A stretch of 64,000 bases of DNA from Tunturibacter psychrotolerans (GTDB taxonomy: Bacteria; Acidobacteriota; Terriglobia; Terriglobales; Acidobacteriaceae): positions 3,038,001-3,102,000 of the forward strand of contig NZ_CP132942.1 of assembly GCF_040359615.1 (NCBI RefSeq), written 5' to 3'. Of this stretch, positions 53,065-62,559 are shown piece after piece. The notes beneath the pieces were generated by a model. It had not been told where the DNA came from. It made no database searches and saw only the letters and a list, made by a program, of their open reading frames with translations. The translations under genes were made by a program, and so were the position numbers. Every line of letters starts with the position of its first letter. Position 1 is the stretch's first letter.

Positions 53065-54750
53065 TTAGGCTACTTTCGTTGCTGTAGTTATTGCCGCATG
53101 GTATTCCGGCTTGTAGACATGTCTGCGGATGAACGCAACCATGTCGACCGGACAATCCACACGGGCCAGTCCCGCATCGAAGACGAGCTTGGCTACTCGT
53201 GCGGCTGTTTGAACCTCGACCTCCAGGATGTTCGACTGCGGCGGGAAGAGCATCCCCAGTTTCAACTGCTCTGGCGTTACCTGATCGGCGAGGGCATGCG
53301 CGGCCTCGATGAACATTTCATCCGTCACTCGCTTCGCGTTGGTGGCATAAATCGCCATGCCGACGGCGGGAAAAATGTACAAGTTGTTGGCCTGGGATGG
53401 CAGGTACGTCTGTCCGGCGAAGTGAACCGGCGGGAATTGCACACCGCCAGCGTAGACCACCTTTCCCTTGGACCAGGCGTATGCGTTCTGGGGCAGGCAT
53501 TCGTGTTTCTCGATCGGATTGGAAAGGGCAAAGATGATCGGCCGCTCGTTGTGGCGCGACATAGACTCGACGACTTCCTGCGAGAACAGTTTGCCCACGG
53601 TGCTGACGCCGATGAGGATCGTCGGCTTGAAGTCCTCAATGACCGCGACAATCTGTGGCTGCTCCGCCGCCAGATCGAGATGATTGAAAGGTTTGCTGGG
53701 CGGCAGCTTGTGAGCGTAGGGTAGCTTGGCTGCGCCAAGACCCGGGCGCCCTGCGACTACCAGTCCGTGCGTGTCAAACATCCTGATCTGCTGGCCTGCC
53801 TTTTCGGCCACGATGCCTTGTTGGCCTAGTGCGGAGACAATCAAGTCCGCGAGGCCGATCGCGGCCGAGCCCGAGCCAAGAAAGAGAATCCGCTGGTCCT
53901 TGAGCTGGCCGCCGCTGATCTTGAGTGCGTTGATCAGCCCGGCGAGTGTGACTCCAGCGGTGCCCTGAATGTCGTCGTTGTAGCAGGAGACCTTGTTGCG
54001 GTAGCGGGCTAGCAGAGCGATTGCATCGACTCCGGTCCAGTCCTCGAAATGAATGCAGCAGTTGGGGAAGACCTCTTGAACTGATTCAACAAATTCGTCG
54101 ACGAATGGATACAGCTCATCGCTCGAGGGCCGATGCCGCCGTAGACCGACGTAAAGAGGATCGTTGAGATAGGTCTCGTTGTTCGTGCCGGCGTCCAGGT
54201 ACATTGGTAGCAGACCCTGTGGCGGCACACCCGCTGCCGCGGTATAGAGTTGCAACTTCCCAATCGGAATACCCATGCCGTTGGCGCCCAGGTCGCCCAG
54301 TCCCAGAATGCGGCCGGCATTGGTGACACAGATGAACCGGACGTCTTTGACCGACCAATTCTGCAGCACCTTCTTTACGCGCCCCTTGCGAGTTATCGAT
54401 AGATACATTCCGTGCGGCCGACGCATGATGTGGTCGAATTTCAGGCAGGCTTCGCCGATCGTCGGGTCGTAGACGATCTCGAGGAAACGGGCCGGGTCCG
54501 ACATCAGAGTGCGATAGAAAAGCGTCTCGTTCGTGTCGAGTAGATTCATCAGGTAAATGAATCGGTCAAGATCGGTGGCCTTCTCTTTCAACTGCAGCAA
54601 GACGCGGCTCATTTGAGCTTCGATCGATTCCGTCACGTCGGGTACGAGGCCAACGATGCCGAGCGATTGCTTTTCGGCCTCGGTGAAGCCGGTCATCTTG
54701 TTGAGCGATGGATCTTGAAGCACTTCGATTCCGTGCTTATTCGTGGTCAT
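53065..54750 (-). CDS. maeA: NAD-type malic enzyme
   Basis: Oxidative decarboxylation of malate to pyruvate. The 561-residue size and motifs fit the large (SfcA/MaeA) class: FICVTNAGRILGLGDLGANG (with the catalytic-site Tyr/Lys region nearby), MYLDAGTNNETYLNDPLYVG, CCIHFEDWTGVDAIALL, CYNDDIQGTAGVTLAG (metal-binding Asp) and the Rossmann motif LFLGSGSAAIGLADLI. ATG at 54750 is preceded by GGAGACAAAT. NAD preference is inferred from the family. Together with fumarase just upstream, it links C4 acids to pyruvate. Confidence 0.92.
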   Translation of the reverse strand: MTTNKHGIEVLQDPSLNKMTGFTEAEKQSLGIVGLVPDVTESIEAQMSRVLLQLKEKATDLDRFIYLMNLLDTNETLFYRTLMSDPARFLEIVYDPTIGEACLKFDHIMRRPHGMYLSITRKGRVKKVLQNWSVKDVRFICVTNAGRILGLGDLGANGMGIPIGKLQLYTAAAGVPPQGLLPMYLDAGTNNETYLNDPLYVGLRRHRPSSDELYPFVDEFVESVQEVFPNCCIHFEDWTGVDAIALLARYRNKVSCYNDDIQGTAGVTLAGLINALKISGGQLKDQRILFLGSGSAAIGLADLIVSALGQQGIVAEKAGQQIRMFDTHGLVVAGRPGLGAAKLPYAHKLPPSKPFNHLDLAAEQPQIVAVIEDFKPTILIGVSTVGKLFSQEVVESMSRHNERPIIFALSNPIEKHECLPQNAYAWSKGKVVYAGGVQFPPVHFAGQTYLPSQANNLYIFPAVGMAIYATNAKRVTDEMFIEAAHALADQVTPEQLKLGMLFPPQSNILEVEVQTAARVAKLVFDAGLARVDCPVDMVAFIRRHVYKPEYHAAITTATKVA

Positions 54751-54816
54751 ATTTGTCTCCTCCGTCGTGTAGGTTTCGAATTTAATGCCTGTGTGAGCCA
54801 AAAGTTGCGAACTTCA

Positions 54817-56247
54817 TCAGCTAGCTTTCGCAACGTACGCGTGGACCATCTTCGCCGGGTCGACAACCTGATCGAACTCCTCCTCTGTGACAAACCCCAG
54901 CTTGAGTGCGGCTTGCTTTAGCGAGAGGTCGTTGTCCAGCGCGTAGTGCGCAATCTTCGAGGATTTGTCATAGCCAATTACAGGCGAGAGCGCGGTCACC
55001 AACATCAACGAACGGTCCACGTATTCCTTGATCTTCTTCAAATTGGGTCTTGTACCTTCGACCAGAAACTTTCGGAAGTTTATGCATCCATCGTTGAGTA
55101 TCGTGATTGCGTGAGTCACATTGAAAATGATCAGAGGCTTGTAAACGTTCATCTCCAGGTAGCCCCCGGCGCCTCCAAAACCAACTGCTACATCGTTCGC
55201 TATCACTTGCACAGCGATCATCGTCAGTGCCTCGGCCTGAGTCGGATTGACCTTGCCCGGCATAATCGAAGAGCCTGGTTCATTTTCGGGGATCAACAAT
55301 TCAGCAAAGCCTGCTCGTGGACCACATGACATGAGTCGGATATCATTTGCAGTCTTGTAGAGCGAGACAGCGAGGGTACGCAGCGTACCGGAGAGTTGAA
55401 CGAGAGCATCGTGTGCCCCCTGCACGGCAAACTTGTTCGAGGCGCTGACGAAGGGAAGGCCGGTAAGCTTGGCGATCTCTGAGGCAGCTGCATCGCCAAA
55501 TTCAGGGGCTGCATTGATGCCAGTTCCGACCGCTGTTCCGCCGAGTGCGAGGCTGTAAACGCCTTTCAGCGCATCCTCGATACGGTTCAGATTGTCACTT
55601 AACATGCCGGAGTAACCTGACCATTCCTGCCCAAGGGTGAGCGGAGTGGCGTCCTGCATGTGGGTACGTCCGATCTTCACGATGTCTTTCCACTCATCCG
55701 CCTTCGCGGCAATCGCATCCCGCAGGCCCTTTACCGCAGGTATCAGTCTTTCTTTCACGTTCACCGCCGCTGCAATGTTCATCGCGGTGGGAAATGAATC
55801 GTTCGACGACTGAGACATGTTGACGTGGTCGTTAGGATGAACGGGAGTCTTACTCCCGAGTTGTGTGCTTGCAAGCTGGCAGCACCGATTGGAGATCACT
55901 TCATTCACATTCATGTTGAATTGTGTTCCACTGCCTGTCATCCAAACGTGCAGGGGGAACATGTCGTGATGGTTGCCGGCCAAAATCTCATCGCAGACTT
56001 GAATGATTAAGTTGTACCGCTTATCGTCAAGACGATTGCCAGCATGGTTGGCATTCGCAGCGGCTTTCTTGAGCGTTGCGTAAGCGGTAATCATTTCGCG
56101 CGGGATCAGATCCTGCCCTATGCTGAAATGTTCAAGGGACCTTTGCGTCTGCGCTCCCCACAACGCGGTGGCCGGCACTTCGACTTCGCCGAGGCTATCG
56201 GTCTCCTTCCGAACGCTTAGCTGCTTTAATCCGTTAGTTGCATACAT
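54817..56247 (-). CDS. fumC: class II fumarate hydratase
   Basis: Converts fumarate and malate, 476 residues. The fumarase/aspartase signature [19 protein letters not shown] carries the catalytic loop; PTQ rather than PVI after KVN favours fumarase over aspartase. Other conserved parts are [39 protein letters not shown] and [19 protein letters not shown] follows AAAGGAGAACCT. It precedes the malic enzyme gene by 66 bases on the same strand and may be co-transcribed with it. Confidence 0.94.
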   Translation of the reverse strand: MYATNGLKQLSVRKETDSLGEVEVPATALWGAQTQRSLEHFSIGQDLIPREMITAYATLKKAAANANHAGNRLDDKRYNLIIQVCDEILAGNHHDMFPLHVWMTGSGTQFNMNVNEVISNRCCQLASTQLGSKTPVHPNDHVNMSQSSNDSFPTAMNIAAAVNVKERLIPAVKGLRDAIAAKADEWKDIVKIGRTHMQDATPLTLGQEWSGYSGMLSDNLNRIEDALKGVYSLALGGTAVGTGINAAPEFGDAAASEIAKLTGLPFVSASNKFAVQGAHDALVQLSGTLRTLAVSLYKTANDIRLMSCGPRAGFAELLIPENEPGSSIMPGKVNPTQAEALTMIAVQVIANDVAVGFGGAGGYLEMNVYKPLIIFNVTHAITILNDGCINFRKFLVEGTRPNLKKIKEYVDRSLMLVTALSPVIGYDKSSKIAHYALDNDLSLKQAALKLGFVTEEEFDQVVDPAKMVHAYVAKAS

Positions 56248-56422
56248 AGGTTCTCCTTTTTGATCTCTTGTGTGTGTTCGAGCGACAGAGTGTGCGTCGT
56301 TGAACTCTGGCGACTGCGAGATACGCTTCCGAGCTGGAAGATCGCCGTTATGACTCGACGCAACGATTCCAGTGGAAGCAAGATGTAGGCCACAAATCTT
56401 GCGGTGGTAACCTCAACGCCGA

Positions 56423-56899
56423 TCAGAAACGGTCGGCCGTCATCTCGTCTCGTCTGTCTTGGAGGCAGCGGAAATGGGAGATCGGCGCAGCCGATCGGGT
56501 AATCGGATTCTCTTCGAACAGTCGGGCGGCCAGCGCCGAGTCGAGATGGGCACGAACTCGCACGATTAGGCCATTTCGGAAATAAACTACCCAGCAGTAG
56601 CGGTTGTCGAAGCGCATGCCGTTCTTGGCTGTCGCGAGAGAGTGAAGTTCAAATACCGCTACATCGTCCTTTACGAGCAAATCCTCCACATGGAGCTGCG
56701 CGCCCTGTGGGAGAACTTGGCCCAACTTGGCGAAGGTACCCTCCGTGAAAGCCTTCTTGCTACGGTAGTGGCCGGCGAGCGGATGGGTGCCCATCACTGC
56801 CCAGTCGACGTCGTCTGCTACCCGTTCGAAGAACGCGGCACCGTTGCCGTTCTCAAGTCCCTTGAAGATCTCGCGAACGCTCTCTGATGTAACTTCCAT
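56423..56899 (-). CDS. NTF2-like/SnoaL-type protein
   Basis: A 158-residue single NTF2-like cone domain: VREIFKGLENGNGAAFFERV, DDVDWAVMGTHPLAGHYRSK and FDNRYCWVVYFRNGLIVRVR. Related proteins are small ketosteroid-isomerase-like enzymes or ligand-binding proteins. The C-terminal 25 residues after RLFEENP are basic and without similarity. ATG follows AAGGAGCG. It lies 175 bases upstream of fumC on the same strand. Confidence 0.82.
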   Translation of the reverse strand: MEVTSESVREIFKGLENGNGAAFFERVADDVDWAVMGTHPLAGHYRSKKAFTEGTFAKLGQVLPQGAQLHVEDLLVKDDVAVFELHSLATAKNGMRFDNRYCWVVYFRNGLIVRVRAHLDSALAARLFEENPITRSAAPISHFRCLQDRRDEMTADRF

Positions 56900-57669
56900 T
56901 TGAATCGCTCCTTAACCGTGGCCATCTATCTCGTGCGCTTTCGCATTTAGATATGCAGGAATCATGCCAATTGCTAAGGCATTGAAAAGAGACAGCGTCA
57001 CCATCAGATTCATGCTTCAGACTCAGCAAAATGACGAACGCTCAGCGGAACGTGCCTGACTCAAGAACTCAGCAGCAACGGAGGGACTCACCTTTCGAGG
57101 TGCGTTGGTCTATTCAGGGAGGGAAAAGGGAATTGATGGCAGGGGCCGCTCGTTGGAAGCGAGAGCCGTCCCAATTAGACGTAGCTCCTGATTCTCAAGT
57201 GTCTTGATTTTCGATTTCAGGCATCGCAGTCGGGGAGGAGATGTTCCGTGGGGCGGGCAATCATGAGATAAGTCCCCTGCGCGGATCTCGAACTACTGGC
57301 GACCACGGCCGCCTGGGCCATCATCTTCGGGGCAGCGCGCAGGTGGTTTCAGACACCTGACCGTATTCCGGCTGAGGATATGGCTTCAAAGACTCACCCT
57401 TCGACAAACGCGACGCACATCTTGTGGCCATCGCCGGAAGCTGTGTCGATTGCCCCAAGCGGAGAGGGCACAACAAGCTTCTGTTTTCTAACCTCGGCAA
57501 GCAGGATGCTTGTAATGAACCAACCCAAGCTTTCAGGCGAAGGTGGATTCCCAGATCGCGGTCACCCTTGCCGCTTAGGCCCAAGCTCGTGAAAATCAGC
57601 ACAGCCCATAGCAAGCCACAGGACGGCAGTCCCGTTCTGCCACACAACAAGTACGTTGCGATTCAGGAC
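56900..57669. other. intergenic and decayed region between mdcH remnant and NTF2-like gene
   Basis: About 770 bases. Several short frames exist (for example a 109-codon minus-strand frame at 57321-57650), but none shows a family I recognise. The left part may carry the promoter of the NTF2-fumarase-malic-enzyme group. It could include further unrecognisable mdcH decay. Confidence 0.45.
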
Positions 57670-58040
57670 GAAAAGCCGAAGGATACATCTGTTCCATTTG
57701 CTCCGCGCGCGAACGCACCAGATGCACGGCGTCTGAGAGCGATATCAAGTCTGCAGCAACCGCCGCCGAGAATGCTCCGACCGAGAGGCCCGCGACAGCC
57801 AACGGTGCAGGCCAGCTCTGTTGAAGTGCTCTTGCGTAGCGACGCCTGTCGTCAGAATGGCCAGTTGAACCGAGACGGCAGATTGCAAAGCCTCGGGGGT
57901 GTCCAACGTTGGAACGTCGAGGCCCAGGGCTTGACTGACCTCAGATAAAGTTTCCCCAACTCCGGGGGTAGGGAACAAGGTCGTGGAGCATTTGGGTTTG
58001 CCGCGAACCCTGTCCGGGGAAAAGCAGTCCAGTCTTCATT
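57670..58040 (-). pseudogene. mdcH: MdcH (malonyl transacylase) remnant, frameshifted and truncated
   Basis: The ATG overlaps the mdcG stop in an ATGA arrangement and begins MKTGLLFPGQGSRQTQMLHD, the start of a malonyl-CoA:ACP transacylase. An extra C in the run near 57961-57966 shifts to PGVGETLSEVSQALGLDVPT and VSVQLAILTTGVAT. A missing base near 57800 shifts again to PLAVAGLSVGAFSAAVAADL (nucleophile GLSVG) and VHLVRSRAEQMEQMYPS. Beyond this the family sequence ends; the C-terminal two-thirds are absent. It is therefore a broken gene. Confidence 0.8.
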
Positions 58041-58692
58041 CCTTATCCTCGCTCACAGAAATCGCCCAAGGATCCTCTGCAAGGATACGGCTCGCAGGCA
58101 GCCGTACGAGGACTTGTTCCGTACCCTCTCTCGCGTATTCTTCCAGCGAGAATCCACAATATGGCGTTTCTACACGTACATCAACTTTTGATGGAGCCGC
58201 ACTCATGAAACTCCAGAGATCGCGTGCGGTGTCTCGGGTGAATCGCGTCGGAGTGAACAGAACGAGATCGAGATCGCTGGTTGCGGTTACAACCTGCTGG
58301 CCGGTCGCGAGCTCAAAGCCAACGCTGCCTACTGGGCCCCAATCCAGTTCGCTTTTATCCAGTTGCTCTTCGAGCCAGACCAGAGCCGCGAGCGCGGGAA
58401 GCACGATGCGGGTGCGAGATGCCATGTGAAGAGAAAGCTGTGAAGGTCGAAGTCTCTCTTTTACGTCTGCAACATCAGCGAAACCGCCCCAACGCTGCTG
58501 TCGATTGATGCCGCGTATTCCTACGGCTACGAGTCCGTCCGGAGCGATCGCTCGACGCACCACAACCCAGAGATTGCTGGCTGGGGAGTAGCTAACCCAT
58601 GCCGGTTTGGCCACGCCTGCGGAACTCACAATGCCTGCTCGTAGAAGGAGAAGGTCGTGGATGCGAGGCGAATATTGATCAGTCGGAAGCAT
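58036..58692 (-). CDS. mdcG: malonate decarboxylase holo-ACP synthase MdcG
   Basis: Transfers the triphosphoribosyl-dephospho-CoA-derived prosthetic group onto MdcC, 218 residues. The nucleotidyltransferase motif TSDLDLVLF supplies the Asp pair; GIRGINRQQRWGGF and the C-terminal DVRVETPYCGFSLEEY also match the family. ATG at 58692 lies seven bases after the transporter stop. It belongs to the mdc operon, with the mdcH remnant overlapping downstream. End coordinate may be off by one base. Confidence 0.87.
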   Translation of the reverse strand: MLPTDQYSPRIHDLLLLRAGIVSSAGVAKPAWVSYSPASNLWVVVRRAIAPDGLVAVGIRGINRQQRWGGFADVADVKERLRPSQLSLHMASRTRIVLPALAALVWLEEQLDKSELDWGPVGSVGFELATGQQVVTATSDLDLVLFTPTRFTRDTARDLWSFMSAAPSKVDVRVETPYCGFSLEEYAREGTEQVLVRLPASRILAEDPWAISVSEDKE

Positions 58693-58699
58693 GGGCGCC

Positions 58700-59647
58700 T
58701 CAGAAGAGCCTTGCCGCAAACAGCATCCAGAGTGCCAGGGTGGCCCAGCCGAAGAGATAAGTACCGATCAATCCCGAGCTGGCAATCTCCGGGGTTGAAT
58801 CGAAGCCTTTGCCGAAGACTAGGCCAAAGAAACCGCCGGGAATGGCGCTGATCACGGTGATGTTCCGCAGATCGTCGTGATCCATCCGAAATAACAGCAT
58901 CATGCATAAGGCGAATAATGGCTGTCCCACAAGCTTTAGAAGTGTGGTGATTGCGACACCGCCGGTGAATCGGAAGCTCTGCGCGGAGACGACCAAACCG
59001 GTAAGGACAAGCGCAGAGCCGGTCGCGGCGCTGCCTAATGTCGTGAGTGTGCCTTCGACAAACGTAGGCAGATGAATGTCGAAGAAGGCTCCAACCAAAG
59101 CCAATAGAGGGGCCCAGACAACCGGACGTAAAAGAGCGTGAGGAAAGCTACGCAAGATCTGCGCTATGGAGATATCGCGTCCACCGGACTGCTTGTCGGC
59201 TTCGAGAAGCGCTAAGGTGAGAGGCGAGATCGTGATCGACCCGATTGCGATCGACAATGCAGCAGTGATGGTCGATTCGGAACCGTAGGCTCCCTTGAAT
59301 AACGGAAGAGCGATTGCGGCCGAATTTGGGAAGCCAATGGTAAGAGCTAATACGGAGGCATCAGAAAGCGACATGCTCAGCCCTCTGCGCGCCCAAATGT
59401 AGCTAATCAGATACAGGACACAGAAGACCAGCGTGATCATCAGGGCCGCGGGGACATGGCGTAGCAAATCAGCTTGCGATGAGCCAATAATCGTTGAGAA
59501 CAGAGCGCAGGGAATCGCAAAGCTCATCACCAGCACGATCAGATTGCGGACATTCCGGTTGTCCATCGTACCGCGCCGGCCTGCGACATATCCGAGAAGC
59601 AGTCCGGCGAATATCGGGATGAGTGTGTCAAGTAAAACCTTCGTCAC
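58700..59647 (-). CDS. mdcF: AEC-family malonate transporter, MdcF-like
   Basis: A 315-residue inner-membrane carrier of the auxin-efflux-carrier (AEC) family with about ten helices: PIFAGLLLGYVAGRRG, NLIVLVMSFAIPCALFSTII, LTIGFPNSAAIALPLFKG and ISAIPGGFFGLVFGKGFD. The position within the malonate decarboxylase operon, nine bases after mdcE, indicates malonate uptake. Confidence 0.87.
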   Translation of the reverse strand: MTKVLLDTLIPIFAGLLLGYVAGRRGTMDNRNVRNLIVLVMSFAIPCALFSTIIGSSQADLLRHVPAALMITLVFCVLYLISYIWARRGLSMSLSDASVLALTIGFPNSAAIALPLFKGAYGSESTITAALSIAIGSITISPLTLALLEADKQSGGRDISIAQILRSFPHALLRPVVWAPLLALVGAFFDIHLPTFVEGTLTTLGSAATGSALVLTGLVVSAQSFRFTGGVAITTLLKLVGQPLFALCMMLLFRMDHDDLRNITVISAIPGGFFGLVFGKGFDSTPEIASSGLIGTYLFGWATLALWMLFAARLF

Positions 59648-59656
59648 GACGGCTCC

Positions 59657-60490
59657 CTATGCGTTCTGCCACTGTGCTTCCAGCGCAGCGCGGACGGCAA
59701 TCCCAGCCTTCCGCGTCTGCTTAGCAGCATCGGACTGAAGCCGGCTGCTGAGGTCGGTTGCACCGCGGCGTGCATCCTGAATAGCGCCGATCAGCTCATG
59801 CTTGATAGCTTCGACGTCGGCCGCTGGGGGATTCTGGGGATCGTCCACGTGAAGCAATTTGTAGAGCAGTCCAAGCCTGGCGTAGTCGTGGACGTCATAA
59901 GACATCGGAGCAATCTGATGCCCAAGCTCTTCGAGTTCATCGACCGAGCGACGCGTGATTCTCGCCGCCGCTTCCTTGTGCATCGCGTGAATCACAATGC
60001 CAGAATCATCGAAGGATAGGATGCGATTCGCTTGATAGCCATGAGTAAGAAATCCGCCGGAGAAAGCTTGTCCCGCGACAAGCGAGATCACGGGATGTCC
60101 AGCCATCCGCGCCGAAGCATAGGCATCGGAGGACGCTGCCGCGGCGAAGAATATCCCGGCCGTCTCTTCGCGGCGCCCATAAGCCTGGCTCTTAACGTCG
60201 ACGATCGCGATCACTGTACGCTTTTGTGCTCTGGGCTTTTCATGATCTTCGGCTATAACTCTACGCAGGTGATGAGCCAGGGTGAACGCTTCCTCGAGAC
60301 CCACCTGACCATCTCGCACACACGGAAAGCGGCTGGACGGATTAGGTATGACACAAAGGAACAATGCGATCTCATCGCCGATCTGAGAATTAGAAGCGAG
60401 AACGGTTCCGGGGTCTCCGGACATCGGTTGATTGTTACCCGTCAGCGCCTCAAACCAAACCCTTCCTCGCAACCCGATGTGTTCACTCAT
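59657..60490 (-). CDS. mdcE: malonate decarboxylase gamma subunit
   Basis: Carboxyltransferase-type subunit (ClpP/crotonase fold) of the biotin-independent malonate decarboxylase, 277 residues. MSEHIGLRGRVWFEALTG begins at an ATG that overlaps the mdcD stop (ATGA). VIAIVDVKSQAYGRREE, HPVISLVAGQAFSGGFLTHG and the oxyanion-type Gly-rich loop are family features. With MdcD it decarboxylates malonyl-S-ACP to acetyl-S-ACP. Confidence 0.92.
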   Translation of the reverse strand: MSEHIGLRGRVWFEALTGNNQPMSGDPGTVLASNSQIGDEIALFLCVIPNPSSRFPCVRDGQVGLEEAFTLAHHLRRVIAEDHEKPRAQKRTVIAIVDVKSQAYGRREETAGIFFAAAASSDAYASARMAGHPVISLVAGQAFSGGFLTHGYQANRILSFDDSGIVIHAMHKEAAARITRRSVDELEELGHQIAPMSYDVHDYARLGLLYKLLHVDDPQNPPAADVEAIKHELIGAIQDARRGATDLSSRLQSDAAKQTRKAGIAVRAALEAQWQNA

Positions 60491-61359
60491 CGCAGCCCTC
60501 CCGTTGTTGTGTTGTTCCATTCCCGGCGCAGGCTAATTGGATCGATCTGCGCAGACGTATCCAGGGCAGCGATTCGATCGCGGTAGAGCTCTACTTGTTG
60601 GCTTCTGTATTCGGGTAGAAGATCAGCCTGGACGTATTTACGGATTGTGGCTTTGATCTTCTCGACGTCATCTTCGACGAGGGCATCGGCCAGGCCCATC
60701 CCAACACGCTGTTCTCCACCGTGAATGGCCCAGATGAGCGCTCTGTCGGAGGAATCGAATTCGTCAATACCCGACTCCTGCTCGATGACCTCAGGGCCAT
60801 TGAGACCGAGTCGCGCCTCGCGTGTCATCACAACGTAGCTCGATACTCCGGCTGCAAGGGACATGCCCCCGAAGCAGCCAACTGTGCCGGCAATCAAGGT
60901 AATCACTGGAGCATGTGGACGTAAGGCGAGCACTGACGAGATCACTTCGGCTACAGCCGCTAATCCAAGATTGGCTTCCTGCAGACGAACTCCGCCGGTC
61001 TCGAGCAAAAGAATGGCAGCTGTCCTTTTACCAGCTACTGAGTCTTTGGTGGCGAGATCAAGGGCCGCGGCCATCTTTGCACCGGAGATTTCTCCGATAC
61101 TGCCGCCCTGAAAGGCTCCTTCCAGGGCGATGGCGACAGCGGGCATGCCGCCGATCCTACCCTTGATCACGATGCAACCGTCGTCAAACTGTGGCGCGAT
61201 GCCTTGCATTGGCAGCCACGGAGACTCCCTTCGTTCGAAAGGGTCAACCAGTTCCTTCCAGGTGCCCTCGTCGAACAGGCTCTGGGCCCGTTTGCGGCCG
61301 TCAAGTTCAATGAAGCTTTTACGGCTTACGAATTCCGGAATGATACTTGTCTGGCTCAT
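60487..61359 (-). CDS. mdcD: malonate decarboxylase beta subunit
   Basis: Partner of MdcE in the malonyl-S-ACP decarboxylase, 290 residues. Carboxyltransferase-like core with GGSIGEISGAKMAAALDLAT, LLLETGGVRLQEANLGLAA and LIAGTVGCFGGMSLAAG. ATG overlaps the mdcC stop by four bases, so translation is coupled. Length is normal. Confidence 0.93.
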   Translation of the reverse strand: MSQTSIIPEFVSRKSFIELDGRKRAQSLFDEGTWKELVDPFERRESPWLPMQGIAPQFDDGCIVIKGRIGGMPAVAIALEGAFQGGSIGEISGAKMAAALDLATKDSVAGKRTAAILLLETGGVRLQEANLGLAAVAEVISSVLALRPHAPVITLIAGTVGCFGGMSLAAGVSSYVVMTREARLGLNGPEVIEQESGIDEFDSSDRALIWAIHGGEQRVGMGLADALVEDDVEKIKATIRKYVQADLLPEYRSQQVELYRDRIAALDTSAQIDPISLRREWNNTTTGGLR

Positions 61360-61652
61360 TGACTTATCACCTCCACCGCTTGTTCCAGCCGAAGCATGAC
61401 GCTTCCTGGAGTTGCGCCGGCATCGTTGATCCGGATGCGTACGGCTCCGTCGAACTTTGAGAAGAAGCGATCGAATACAGCCTTCCAGGAACTCTGAAAG
61501 CCATCTACGCTCGTCGTGATCGAGACGTGGGCACCTTCGCTCTGTGCCGGCTCCATGAGAACTTCCATATCACCGGAGCCGACGACTCCAATATGAGCCC
61601 TCTTCGTGATGCGACGTTTTGCCGCCGGATAGTCGAACTCAATTTGCTCCAT
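61356..61652 (-). CDS. mdcC: malonate decarboxylase acyl carrier protein (delta subunit)
   Basis: A 98-residue carrier. The prosthetic-group serine is Ser26 in VVGSGDMEVLMEP. ATG at 61652 sits behind GGAGGGAGATCCCT and overlaps the end of mdcB by 14 bases; the longer frame upstream is antisense-like and not family sequence. It holds malonyl or acetyl groups while MdcA, MdcD and MdcE act. Confidence 0.92.
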   Translation of the reverse strand: MEQIEFDYPAAKRRITKRAHIGVVGSGDMEVLMEPAQSEGAHVSITTSVDGFQSSWKAVFDRFFSKFDGAVRIRINDAGATPGSVMLRLEQAVEVISQ

Positions 61653-62559
61653 AGGGATCTCCCTCCGAAAGACTATTGTCCTCTTGCACTGCATATTGAC
61701 CTCGTTCCAGGGCGTCCAAAAAGAGAGTGGCGGCCAGAATATCCGCACTGCCCCCCGGAGAAATGGTTCGGATAAAAAGTTCGTGATCGAGCTGGAGCAT
61801 TGCCTGATCTCCAGCGGCGCTTCCGGGACCGCCTGCGTGCAGAATGTCTGAAGCGCCCTTCTGTACGATTGTCAGTCCCTCCGCCCCGCCACGATAAAGA
61901 ACGCAGGTATCATCGAGGCGAGCCATGATGTCGAGAAGCGCTGACAATCTGCTATTCGTTTCTGTGCAGCCTTTCTTTCTTGCCGCAAGCAGAGCGGGGA
62001 GGCCGACGTGAACGATGTGGGGAAAGTTTGCAATGGCTTCACCGCGCGCTCCGGTCACGCCATAACGGGCTCGAACCATGTCGCCGTGCGATACCAGTTG
62101 GGGGCGAACGCTATCCGGCAAAGATGCCAGAAGGCCGGCACCTTTCGCGATCGTGTCCGGATTTGATTCGATGTCCTGGCCTGCTGCCGTTACCAGCAGG
62201 CCCAGAATCCAGATCGCTCCTTTGTGGGAGTTGCTTCCACCAGTTACCTGAAGCATCGCGAATTCAGCAGCGCGTCCGATGGCGGCAACCTCGGTACGCA
62301 ATGCATTGCTGAATGGCATGGATTGCGCAGCCGTCGCCATATCTGCAAAGAAGGGAGCTATCGCTGACGCAGATCGCCGCATAAGATCTAACGAAAGATC
62401 GGAGTGCGCTCCAGTTCCTCTTCGATCCACCAGCCCTGGCTTCGGAGTGAGTTCAGCTTCGGCGACCAGCGCCTGCCGTGCCAATTCCGCGAGATGCTCG
62501 GCGGCAAACACTTCTCGAACAGGTGCGACCTGTCGAAGAATTGGAAGTACGTTTGCCAT
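61639..62559 (-). CDS. mdcB: triphosphoribosyl-dephospho-CoA synthase MdcB
   Basis: Makes the prosthetic-group precursor for MdcC, 306 residues (CitG/MdcB family). Signature segments are ELTPKPGLVDRRGTGAHSDL, SNSHKGAIWILGLLVTAAG, DTCVLYRGGAEGL and ILHAGGPGSAAGDQAM. Its ATG shares one base with the mdcA stop (TAATG), again showing tight coupling. Confidence 0.92.
   Translation of the reverse strand: MANVLPILRQVAPVREVFAAEHLAELARQALVAEAELTPKPGLVDRRGTGAHSDLSLDLMRRSASAIAPFFADMATAAQSMPFSNALRTEVAAIGRAAEFAMLQVTGGSNSHKGAIWILGLLVTAAGQDIESNPDTIAKGAGLLASLPDSVRPQLVSHGDMVRARYGVTGARGEAIANFPHIVHVGLPALLAARKKGCTETNSRLSALLDIMARLDDTCVLYRGGAEGLTIVQKGASDILHAGGPGSAAGDQAMLQLDHELFIRTISPGGSADILAATLFLDALERGQYAVQEDNSLSEGDPYGAN

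Noticed and set aside
57321..57950. Short frames on both strands left of the mdcH remnant, considered as the C-terminal part of MdcH
   Set aside because: None carries transacylase motifs after the MYPS segment, so no continuation of MdcH could be supported.
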